From Duganella aceris (GTDB lineage: Bacteria > Pseudomonadota > Gammaproteobacteria > Burkholderiales > Burkholderiaceae_D): 64,000 nt of DNA. This document shows, piece by piece, positions 44,101 through 51,500 of this stretch; the stretch's first letter is position 1; every line of letters starts with the position of its first letter. The DNA lies in the NCBI RefSeq assembly GCF_011090165.1, contig NZ_JAADJT010000005.1, forward strand, positions 372,001-436,000, given 5' to 3'. Made by a program: the position numbers and the translations under genes. The notes beneath the pieces are model-generated. The model had not been told where the DNA came from. It saw nothing but the letters and a program-made list of their open reading frames with translations, and did no database searches.

Positions 44101-45663
44101 TATTACGTGCGGGTGTTGACCAATGACGGCAGGGATGCCGGCGGCGGCTGGGTCGCGCTCAGCAGTTTCGCGTTGGACTACGCGGCCGACACGAGTTTCC
44201 TCAAGGGCACCGGGGCCAGCGTGGGCAAGGCGGTGCCGTCGGAGCTCAGCCTGGGGCTGGGCATCAGCAAGCTGATGACGGCGATGCTGAACAATGAAAT
44301 TGTGGGCACGGCGTTCAAAACGGTGGAAGTGGAAGCCTACGCGTCCAGCGGCAACGGCGGCAAGCCGGCGCTGGTCGACGAATACATCTTCAACGACGCC
44401 TTTGTGGTCGATGTGTCCAATCAGAGCGACGCCGGCAACAGCGTCCAGCTGGTCTACAAGGCGTTCACGCACTCGCACCTGGTGTATGACCAGGATGGCA
44501 AGTTGAATACGGCCGCTTCGGGCGGCGTGGGCTACGATGTGGCGAAGGCGGAAATGAAGGCCGTTGCCGTCACGGGCGCGGTCGCGGACGCGGCCGGTGT
44601 GACGGCGCCGCCGAGCGTGGAGCAGGGCGCCGAGCTCAAGCACTATCTGCACTACACCACGTCCGGGCTGGACCAATGGGTGGAGATCGACGGCTACACG
44701 ATCGGCGCCGAGGCCGAGCACAGCAATCTCAAGGGCTCGGGCGCGGCGGTGGGCAAGCCCACTCCGGACGAGTTCACGCTGACGCTGGGCGACGGACGGG
44801 CCGCCACCGACTTCACCAGCGCGATATTGCAGGGCAAGAAGATCGACAACGTGGACGTGGTCTCTTACGTCAGCACGGCAAACGGACTGAAACTGGTGCA
44901 GCAGTACGCGCTGAGCGACGCCTACGTCACGGCGGTGAAAACCGCCGCCGGCGAGGACGGCGCGACACAGACCACGCTGAGCGTGGTGTACAAGGAGATC
45001 GTCCAGGGCGTCTCGCCGCTGGGCGCGAACGGCTTGCCGATCAGCGTGGCGTCGGTCGGCTGGAGCATCCCCAAAATGACCACGTCGCCGTCCGATGCGA
45101 CAATTCCGGTCGACACGCATGATCTGTCGCACCCGACGCCGACGGTGGACAGCGACACGCCGCTGGAATATTACGTGCGGGTGTTGACCAATGACGGCAG
45201 GGATGCCGGCGGCGCCTGGGTCGCGCTCAGCAGTTTCGCGCTGGACTACGCGGCCGACACGAGTTTCCTCAAGGGCACCGGGGCCAGCGTGGGCAAGGCG
45301 GTGCCGTCGGAGCTCAGCCTGGGGCTGGGCATCAGCAAGCTGATGACGGCGATGCTGAACAATGAAATTCTGGGCACGGCGTTCAAAACGGTGGAAGTGG
45401 AAGCCTACGCGGCCAGCGGCAACGGCGGCAAGCCGACGCTGGTCGACGAATACATCTTCACAGATGCCTTTGTGGTCGATGTGTCCAACCAGAGCGACGC
45501 CGGCAACAGCGTGGATCTCGTCTACAAGGCGTTCACCCACTCACACCTGGCGTATGACCAGGACGGCAAGCTGAATACGGCCGCATCGGGCGGTGTCGGC
45601 TTTGACGTCGCCAAGGCGATCCTGATCGGAGCGCCGCCACCGCACGCCGACGTTATTTTCTAA
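41182..45663 (+). CDS. Giant protein with cadherin-like domains and six Hcp-like modules
   Basis: A 1493-residue protein. Residues 1-225 are a beta-rich N-domain of unknown family. Residues about 226-425 are two tandem cadherin/VCBS-type domains (the ADSYALNEDAPS and NDSVATDEDTAV starts). Residues 434 to the end are three 356-residue units. Each unit holds two modules that read like type VI tube protein Hcp: WVEIDGYTIGAE, then PDEFTLTL, then LSDAYVTAVKTA with TTLSVVYKEI and a final GW-I; the second module has ALVDEYIFNDAFVVDVS. There is no signal peptide or RTX nonapeptide and no T6SS genes nearby. ATG 41182 is preferred to a TTG at 41170. Export route and function are unknown. Confidence 0.85.
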   Translation: MSVAANPAVDPFARILALGDAPATQTGAGGQWVNAWSVTGVTTTQKADATNAAEAWSAVKYTDLLASTLAGGDIYRGDLGVSGQSSATGTVKQEIDGKEALRFSLAEAAQSVSINLSSFYANDDGTGYAEGARIRLFDADGRQVGESFAYASGTSGNQLVLINSALAFRSVEISAGAQRGDGSFSFGGYGDGSGGFGSDSYTSGTKHGSDFLVHSVSFALARPAATADSYALNEDAPSAIFGSVLANDKDANQAPLTAVLETGAAHGTLTFNADGTFSYQPNALYSGQDSFSYRASNGKDLSDVTVVNLTINHVNHAPVAVNDSVATDEDTAVAGNVLNGAGRDTDVDGDQLVVTSSGSFTTALGASVTLKANGDFTYNPTGSAALQALASGAARVDGFDYTISDGHGGTSTAHVNVAVQGRDEATPSNRALSVEQGAELKHYLHYTTSGLDQWVEIDGYTIGAEAEHSNLKGSGAAVGKPTPDEFTLTLGDGRAATDFTSAILQGKKIDNVDVVSYVSTANGLKLVQQYALSDAYVTAVKTAAGEDGATQTTLSVVYKEIVQGVSPLGANGLPISVASVGWSIPKMTTSPSDATIPVDTHDLSHPTPTVDSDTPLEYYVRVLTNDGRDAGGGWVALSSFALDYAADTSFLKGTGASVGKAVPSELSLGLGISKLMTAMLNNEILGTAFKTVEVEAYASGGNGGKPALVDEYIFNDAFVVDVSNQSDADNSVQLVYKAFTHSHLVYDADGKLNTAASGGVGYDVAKAEMKAVAVTGAVAAAAGATAPPSVEQGAELKHYLHYTTSGLDQWVEIDGYTIGAEAEHSNLKGSGAAVGKPTPDAFTLTLGDGRAATDFTSAILQGKKIDNVDVVSYVSTANGLKLVQQYALSDAYVTAVKTAAGEDGATQTTLSVVYKEIVQGVSPLGANGLPISVASVGWSIPKMTTSPSDATIPVDTHDLSHPTPTVDSDTPLEYYVRVLTNDGRDAGGGWVALSSFALDYAADTSFLKGTGASVGKAVPSELSLGLGISKLMTAMLNNEIVGTAFKTVEVEAYASSGNGGKPALVDEYIFNDAFVVDVSNQSDAGNSVQLVYKAFTHSHLVYDQDGKLNTAASGGVGYDVAKAEMKAVAVTGAVADAAGVTAPPSVEQGAELKHYLHYTTSGLDQWVEIDGYTIGAEAEHSNLKGSGAAVGKPTPDEFTLTLGDGRAATDFTSAILQGKKIDNVDVVSYVSTANGLKLVQQYALSDAYVTAVKTAAGEDGATQTTLSVVYKEIVQGVSPLGANGLPISVASVGWSIPKMTTSPSDATIPVDTHDLSHPTPTVDSDTPLEYYVRVLTNDGRDAGGAWVALSSFALDYAADTSFLKGTGASVGKAVPSELSLGLGISKLMTAMLNNEILGTAFKTVEVEAYAASGNGGKPTLVDEYIFTDAFVVDVSNQSDAGNSVDLVYKAFTHSHLAYDQDGKLNTAASGGVGFDVAKAILIGAPPPHADVIF
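42481..43548 (+). repeat. 1068-bp coding tandem repeat, unit 1
   Basis: The unit begins at the codons for VEQGAELKHYLHYTTSGLDQ and is exactly 356 codons long. Its central 400 bp (about 42661-43080) show no differences from units 2 and 3 in my reading; differences cluster in the last third. Confidence 0.92.
43549..44616 (+). repeat. 1068-bp coding tandem repeat, unit 2
   Basis: Same length and phase as unit 1. Changes are few, for example Ala for Glu in PDAFTLTL and Val for Ile in NNEIVGTAF. Near-identity at silent sites points to recent duplication or ongoing gene conversion. Confidence 0.92.
44617..45663 (+). repeat. Coding tandem repeat, unit 3 (C-terminal)
   Basis: Begins 1068 bp after unit 2 and runs to the stop, lacking only the inter-unit linker. 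It ends with a unique tail, GVGFDVAKAILIGAPPPHAD. More differences lie near its 3' end (FTDAF for FNDAF; SVDLVYK for SVQLVYK). Confidence 0.92.
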
Positions 45664-45800
45664 GGTCGATTCCATCGCCGCAGGATTTCACGCGTTATTT
45701 TGCCAAAACGCATAGCCAGCACGCCGAGGCGCGTTGATCGATCCGGCTTTCGTAGTATGTTGGTACGCCTGGATACGGCATACCTGAAACGGGAGCGGAG

Positions 45801-46703
45801 ATGCATCGATACGCTAAACGATCGCTGTGGACCTTGGCCGGCGTCGTGGTGCTGGCGGGCGGCGTGGTCGCGGTCGGCGAATTGCTGAGCACACACAAAA
45901 AGGGCCGACGCATCGACGTCGAGATGGCGTCGCTGGATATCGACCTGGCCCAGGGCCGGATCGAGCAGGGGGCCTACCTGTACCGCACCCGTGGTTGCCT
46001 CGAATGTCACGGCGCCAATGGCGGCGGCCGCGTGGTCATCGACAGCGGCGGCATGCTGGTGGTCGGGGCAAATATCACGCCGGGCGAGAACAGCGCGGTG
46101 CGGCGCTACACCACGCGCGACTGGGTGCGCACGCTGCGCCATGGCGTCAAGCCCGACGGCCGGCCGGTGCTGGTGATGCCCAGCGAGGATTACAACCGCC
46201 TCAGCGATATCGACACCGCCGGCTTGATCCGCTACGTGCAGCAACTGCCGGCGGTCGCGGGCAAGCCGGCGATCTTGCGCTTTCCACTGCCGCTCAACGT
46301 GCTCTACGGCTATGGCGTGGTGCGCGACGCGGCGCAGAAGATCGACCACCGCCTGGCGTCCAGCGCGCCGGTCGAGGCTGGCGTGTCGCCGGCGCACGGC
46401 GCGTATGTGGCCAACACCTGCATCGGCTGCCACGGCCCGGGCCTGGGCGGCGGCAAGGTGCCCGGCGGCCCGCCGCAGTGGCCGGCGGCGGCCAATCTGA
46501 CGCCCGGCAAGGGCAGCGTCATGCCGAATTATCCGACGGTGGCGCCGTTCCGCGCCATGCTGCGCACCGGGCTGCGGCCGGACGGCAGCGCCGTCAACCG
46601 CGCCATGCCCTTCGAATCGCTGCGGGAAATGAACGATACCGATGTCGACGCCTTGTATCTTTTTCTGAAAACAGTGCCGCCGCGCGACGCCGGTACGCGC
46701 TGA
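45801..46703 (+). CDS. Membrane-anchored diheme cytochrome c
   Basis: A 300-residue protein with an N-terminal membrane anchor (about 9-27) and two class I cytochrome c domains. The heme sites are CLECH at 66-70 and CIGCH at 207-211. Distal Met ligands are probably within the SGGMLVVG/VLVMPSED and VNRAMPFESL stretches. It is an electron carrier on the periplasmic face, related to the cytochrome subunits of alcohol or gluconate dehydrogenases, but no dehydrogenase gene is adjacent. GGAG lies 8 nt before the ATG. Confidence 0.88.
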   Translation: MHRYAKRSLWTLAGVVVLAGGVVAVGELLSTHKKGRRIDVEMASLDIDLAQGRIEQGAYLYRTRGCLECHGANGGGRVVIDSGGMLVVGANITPGENSAVRRYTTRDWVRTLRHGVKPDGRPVLVMPSEDYNRLSDIDTAGLIRYVQQLPAVAGKPAILRFPLPLNVLYGYGVVRDAAQKIDHRLASSAPVEAGVSPAHGAYVANTCIGCHGPGLGGGKVPGGPPQWPAAANLTPGKGSVMPNYPTVAPFRAMLRTGLRPDGSAVNRAMPFESLREMNDTDVDALYLFLKTVPPRDAGTR

Positions 46704-46779
46704 AGCCGCGATCGGCGCGCCGAATCCGGCACGGCTGAGCTAATATCGGGGTCCCATCATTCCACGCCAAGGAAACCCC

Positions 46780-47214
46780 ATGCTCGCACCCGTCGCCGAC
46801 TCCACGCTCAGTGTGCAGCAATGGCTGCTCGCCTATAGCGGCACGCTGCTGTCGATGTTGGCCCTGGACGCGCTGTGGATCGGCCTCTACATGGCCCCGG
46901 CCTACAAGAACACTTTGGGCGACCTGATGCTGAGCCAGCCGCGCATCGCGTCGGCGGTGCTGTTCTATCTGCTGTTCGCGGCCGGCACGGTGTTCCTGGC
47001 GGTGGCGCCGGGACTGCGGGCGCTGAGCTGGCAGACGGCGGCGTTGAACGGCGCGGTGCTGGGATTGATCGCCTACGCCACTTACGACCTGACCAATTAT
47101 TCCATCCTCAAGGTGTGGCCGCTGGGCCTGACGCTGGCCGACATCGCCTGGGGCACGCTGCTGTCCGGCGCGGCGGCGACGGCGGGCTGGTTCGCCGCCA
47201 ACCGCTGGGGTTGA
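46780..47214 (+). CDS. DUF2177 membrane protein
   Basis: A 144-residue protein with four membrane segments. It matches the DUF2177 pattern: LDALWIGLYMAPAYKNTLGDLM near the N-terminus, then YATYDLTNYSILKVWPL and a DIAWGTLLSG block. The family has no known function. A GGAAA ribosome-binding site precedes the ATG. The neighbours (cytochrome c and an AEC carrier, same strand) do not suggest a pathway. Confidence 0.85.
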   Translation: MLAPVADSTLSVQQWLLAYSGTLLSMLALDALWIGLYMAPAYKNTLGDLMLSQPRIASAVLFYLLFAAGTVFLAVAPGLRALSWQTAALNGAVLGLIAYATYDLTNYSILKVWPLGLTLADIAWGTLLSGAAATAGWFAANRWG

Positions 47215-47268
47215 GATTTGAGGCGGCGATTTGCCGCGCCGCATGACCGCGTGCTAGCATGCGAGCCC

Positions 47269-48213
47269 ATGCTCGATATCCTCGCCATCACCAGCCCGAT
47301 CTACATCATTGTCCTGATGGGCTATCTGAGCACGCGCTTCGGCCTGTTCGACAAACCGGACATGCGGGTGTTCGGCAAGTTCGTGCTGAACCTGGCGCTG
47401 CCGGCGCTGATCTTCAACGCGCTGGCGCAACGCCATATCCGCGAGGTATTGCATCCGGCCTATCTGCTGGCCTATCTCGGCGGATCGCTGCTGATGCTGA
47501 CGACGGCCTACCTGGCCGGCCGCCATCTGGCGGGGCTGAGCCGGATCCGCAGCATCTTCCTGGCGATGGGCATGTCCTGCTCCAACAGCAGCTTCATCGG
47601 CTTTCCGATCCTGTTGCTGATGGTGGCGCCGGTGGCCGGCGTGGCGCTGGCGTTGAATGTGATCGTCGAGAATCTGGTGATGTTGCCGCTGTTGCTGGCG
47701 ATGGCGGAGCATACCAGGGACGGCGCCGGTCCGTGGCGGCAGGTGCTGTGGCAAACGCTGAAGCGGCTGACGCGCAATCCGTTGGTGCTGGCGGTCACGG
47801 CCGGGCTGGCGGTCAGCCTGGCGGAACTGGCGCTGCCGCAACCGGTGCTGCGCACCGTGACCTTGTTCTCGCAGGCCAGCGGCGGTTTGTCGCTGTTCGT
47901 CATCGGCGGAACGCTGTTCGGTCTGCCGATCGGCGGCGGCTGGCAGCGGGTGATGCCGCTGGTGGCGGGCAAGCTGGTCGGCCATCCGCTGGCGGTGCTG
48001 CTGTTGATTTCCCTGCTGCCGCTGCTGGGCGTCGCGCCGATGGCGCCGCAACTGCGTGCCGCAGCGCTGCTGATGGCGGCGATGCCGATGCTCAGCATTT
48101 ATCCGATTCTGGCGCAGGCCTATGGTGAGGCGGATCGCAGCGCCACCGCTTTACTGATCTGTATGATGACATCGTTCTTCACGCTGAGCACCTGGATGTG
48201 GCTGGTGCGTTGA
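47269..48213 (+). CDS. AEC-family transporter
   Basis: A 314-residue membrane protein with about ten hydrophobic segments, of the auxin efflux carrier family of bacterial transporters. Typical blocks are PIYIIVLMGYLSTRFGLFDK, FVLNLALPALIFNAL, MSCSNSSFIGFPILL and the C-terminal Asn/Pro-broken helices. Members move organic acids such as malonate or malate. ATG 47269 is the start that best fits the first helix; a longer frame from 47218 has no support. Confidence 0.88.
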   Translation: MLDILAITSPIYIIVLMGYLSTRFGLFDKPDMRVFGKFVLNLALPALIFNALAQRHIREVLHPAYLLAYLGGSLLMLTTAYLAGRHLAGLSRIRSIFLAMGMSCSNSSFIGFPILLLMVAPVAGVALALNVIVENLVMLPLLLAMAEHTRDGAGPWRQVLWQTLKRLTRNPLVLAVTAGLAVSLAELALPQPVLRTVTLFSQASGGLSLFVIGGTLFGLPIGGGWQRVMPLVAGKLVGHPLAVLLLISLLPLLGVAPMAPQLRAAALLMAAMPMLSIYPILAQAYGEADRSATALLICMMTSFFTLSTWMWLVR

Positions 48214-48217
48214 GCGG

Positions 48218-48409
48218 CTAGCGCATGAATTCCACCGGCCGTTGCCTGCGGGCCTCGGGATAGGCCAGTACGCGGCGGATCGCGTCGAGCGGTACGTGGT
48301 AGGCCTGCATGTAAGCCCAGGCGACGGCGCTGCCTTGTGACATCGACAGCCAAATGCCGTGCTCGACCGCCGAACTCAATAAAGTGTTTTTGCGCTTGTT
48401 CTCGTCCAT
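48218..48409 (-). CDS. Small hypothetical protein
   Basis: A 63-residue protein preceded by AGGAG 6 nt before the ATG. It is amphipathic, with Met/Ala/Trp-rich stretches (WLSMSQGSAVAWAYMQAYHVP) and a basic end. I recognise no family. The ribosome-binding site and the gap on both strands favour a real gene. It ends 4 bp from the AEC gene stop and diverges from the hybrid kinase gene. Confidence 0.6.
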   Translation of the reverse strand: MDENKRKNTLLSSAVEHGIWLSMSQGSAVAWAYMQAYHVPLDAIRRVLAYPEARRQRPVEFMR

Positions 48410-48442
48410 TTTAACTCCTGCACATGGTCAGACCGCAAACCT

Positions 48443-48462
48443 TATATCAAAATCAAGATATA
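48443..48462. promoter_or_regulatory. Inverted repeat before the hybrid kinase gene
   Basis: TATATC-N8-GATATA lies in the 116-bp divergent gap between the small ORF and the hybrid kinase gene. A TAGAAT box (48491-48496) may be the kinase -10, with TTGTTG at 15 bp spacing. The regulator is unknown. Confidence 0.3.
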
Positions 48463-48525
48463 TGGCGCGTTGTTGACTTTTGATATCGTTTAGAATGACT
48501 ATCCTTGCCGTTACCCTCGAAACGT

Positions 48526-51500
48526 ATGCCCTCCCTAGTGCCTGTCGTTCCTTCCTCTGATCTCAACTGGCTGGCCGGCGGCGGCGAAATGGGGGCCCTG
48601 ATCGCAACCATCGACTGGTCGCGCACGCCGCTGGGGCCGCTGGAGTCGTGGCCGCAGAGTCTGCGCACCTCGGTCAGCCTGTGCCTGTCGTCGACCTTCC
48701 CGATCCTGGTGGCGTGGGGTCCGGAACACATCCAGATCTATAACGATGCCTACCGTCCGATCTGCGGCGGCAAGCATCCGGAGGCGATGGGCGAGCCGTT
48801 CAAGGTCTGCTGGGCCACCGCCTTGCCGGTGGTCGGGGCGAAGTTCGACCGCGCGCTGGAGGGCGAGGGCACCTACATCCACAATCAGCAGATGTTCCTT
48901 GACCGCGACGGGTATCTGGAAGAAGCGTTCATGACGTTTTCGTTTTCGCCGATCCGCGCCGAGTCGGGCGAGGTGGGCGGCATCTTCCATCCGATCACCG
49001 AGGCCACCGGTCAGGTGCTGAACGCGCGCCGCTCGCAAAGCCTGCGCGACCTGAGCACCGGCCTGGGCGACGCGCGCACCGTCGAGGACATCGGCCGCGA
49101 CCTGGCTGCGCAATTCGACCAGATGTCGCTCGATGTGCCGTTCCTGCTGTTTTACCAGCGCGACGCCGACAGCGGCCAGCTGCACCTGCGCGGCCACGCC
49201 GGCATCGCCGCCGGCCATGCGCTGGCGCCAGTCGTATCCGCGCTCGACGACGCCTGTTGGCCGTTCGCCCAGGTGGCGGCGACCGGCAAGGCGCAACAGG
49301 TCGATGGCTTGGAACAGCGCTTCGGCGATCAGCGCTGCGGTCCCTACGAGGAGCAGCCGCGCTCGGCGCTGGTGATGCCCTTGACGCTGCCGGGGCAGCA
49401 GGATGTGTTCGGATTCCTGGTCGCCGGCGTCAGCGCCTGCCGCGCGCTCGATGCCGACTACCATAACTTTTACGCCTTGCTGAACGCAGCGCTCAACACC
49501 GCCGTCGGCAATGTCACCGCCTACGAGCAGGAGCAGCGGCGCGCCGAGGAACTGGCGCACATCGACCGCGCCAAGACCGCGTTTTTCTCCAACGTGTCGC
49601 ACGAATTCCGCACGCCGTTGACGCTGATCCTCGGTCCGCTGGACGACGCGCTGGCCAACGACGGCCTGGCGCCGGAGCAGCGGCGGCGCATCGAGACCAC
49701 GCACCGCAACGCGCTGCGCCTGCTCAAGCTGGTCAACTCGCTGCTGGATTTCTCGCGCATCGAGGCCGGCCGGGTGCAGGCCAGCTATCAGCCGCTTGAC
49801 CTGGCCCACGTCACCACCGAGCTGGCCGGGGTGTTCGAATCGGCCATGGCCAAGGGCGGCCTGAGCTACACGCTGGACCTGCCGCCTCTGCCGCAGCCGG
49901 TGTACGTGGATCGCGACATGTGGGAGAAAATCGTCTTCAATCTGTTGTCGAACGCCTTCAAGTTCACGCTGGCCGGCGGCGTCACGCTGACCTTGCGCGA
50001 GCATGCGGGCATGGCGCGGCTGTCGGTCAGCGACACCGGCGGCGGCATTCCGCCCGAGGAGCTGCCGCGCACCTTCGAGCGATTCCATCGCATCGAGGGC
50101 GCGCAGGGCCGCACCTACGAGGGCAGCGGTATCGGCCTGGCGCTGATCCAGGAGCTGGTGCGGCTGCACGGCGGCGCCATCGCGGTGCACAGCGTGGTCG
50201 GCGAGGGCACCCGCTTCGATGTCGACCTGCCGTTCGGCCTGGCGCACTTGCCGGGCGAGCGCATCGTCACGCCGTCGGCGGACGGCGCCGACATCGCGCC
50301 GGATACCGCGCGCACCGGCGCCGCCTTCGTAGAGGAAGCCTTGCGCTGGCTGCCGGACGTGGACGAGGGCAAGGCCGCGCCCGCGCGTCCGCCGGCCGCG
50401 AACGGCGAACCGGCGATGCCGGATCTGGAGCGTCCGCGCATCCTGATCGCCGACGACAACAACGATATGCGCGCCTATCTGAAGTCGCTGCTGGACGCAC
50501 ATGCCGATGTGATGGTGTGCGCCGACGGCGAGGCGGCCTTCGAGATCCTGCTGCGCGATCCGCCCGACCTGCTGCTGAGCGATGTGATGATGCCTCGGCT
50601 GGACGGTTTCGGTCTGATCGCTCGCATCCGCGCCCACGAGCCGCTGCGGCACTTGCCGGTGATCCTGCTGTCGGCGCGCGCCGGCGAGGAGGCCAAGGTC
50701 GAGGGCTTGCGGGCCGGCGCCGACGATTACCTGGTCAAGCCGTTCTCCACCAGCGAGTTGCTGGCGCGGGTGCTGCGCCAGGTGATGCTGGCGCGCGAAC
50801 GCAGTCAACAGCGGCAGGAAGCGGCGCGGCAGGAAGCCTACTTCCACACCCTGATCGATGCCTCGCCGGTGATCCTGTGGACCACCGACGCCGACGCCCA
50901 GACCACCTATCTGAGCCAGCGCTGGTACGACTTCACGGGGCGCACGTCGCAACAGGATCTGGGCGTGGGCTGGCTGGAGAACGTGCATCCCGACGATGTC
51001 GAGCGCGTGAGCGCAGCGTTCGCGGCGGCCAGCGCGGCGCATGCGCCGTACTCGGCGGACTTCCGGCTGCGGCGGCACGACGGCGTGTATCACTGGTGCA
51101 TCGATGCCGGCATGCCGCGCTTCGACGAGCAGGGTCGTCCGGCCGGCTTCGTCGGCACGGTGATCGACATCCACGCGCGCAAGGTGTTGCAGGACCGTTT
51201 CGAGCGGGTGTCGAGCGCGGGCGATGTCGGCGTCTGGCATGCCGATGCGCCGTTCGATTCCTTGCGCATCAATCCGCAGACGGCGGAACATCTGGGCCTG
51301 CCGGGGCGCCACAACATGACTGTGGCGCAGTGGCTGGCGGCGGTGCATGGCGATGACCGCGAACGGCTGGCGGCCGGCGTCGCGCGCTCGCTGCGCGAGG
51401 GTACACCGTTGGAGGCCGAGTTCCGCGTCGCCGGCGATGCCGCTTCGGCCGCCGCGCCGCGCTGGCTGCGCATGGTCGGCTGGTGCGACGTCGATGAGCA

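Noticed and set aside
40501..45540. A 1679-codon open frame on the minus strand, opposite the giant repeat protein
   Set aside because: It mirrors the repeats of the plus-strand gene, is His/Arg/Gly/Val-rich antisense translation without recognisable domains, and covers the PEP-CTERM gene as well. GC-rich codon bias explains the lack of stops.
41182..45663. An RTX adhesin with type I secretion signal
   Set aside because: I found no GGxGxDxxx nonapeptide series and no C-terminal acidic secretion signal; only cadherin-like domains support a secreted adhesin.
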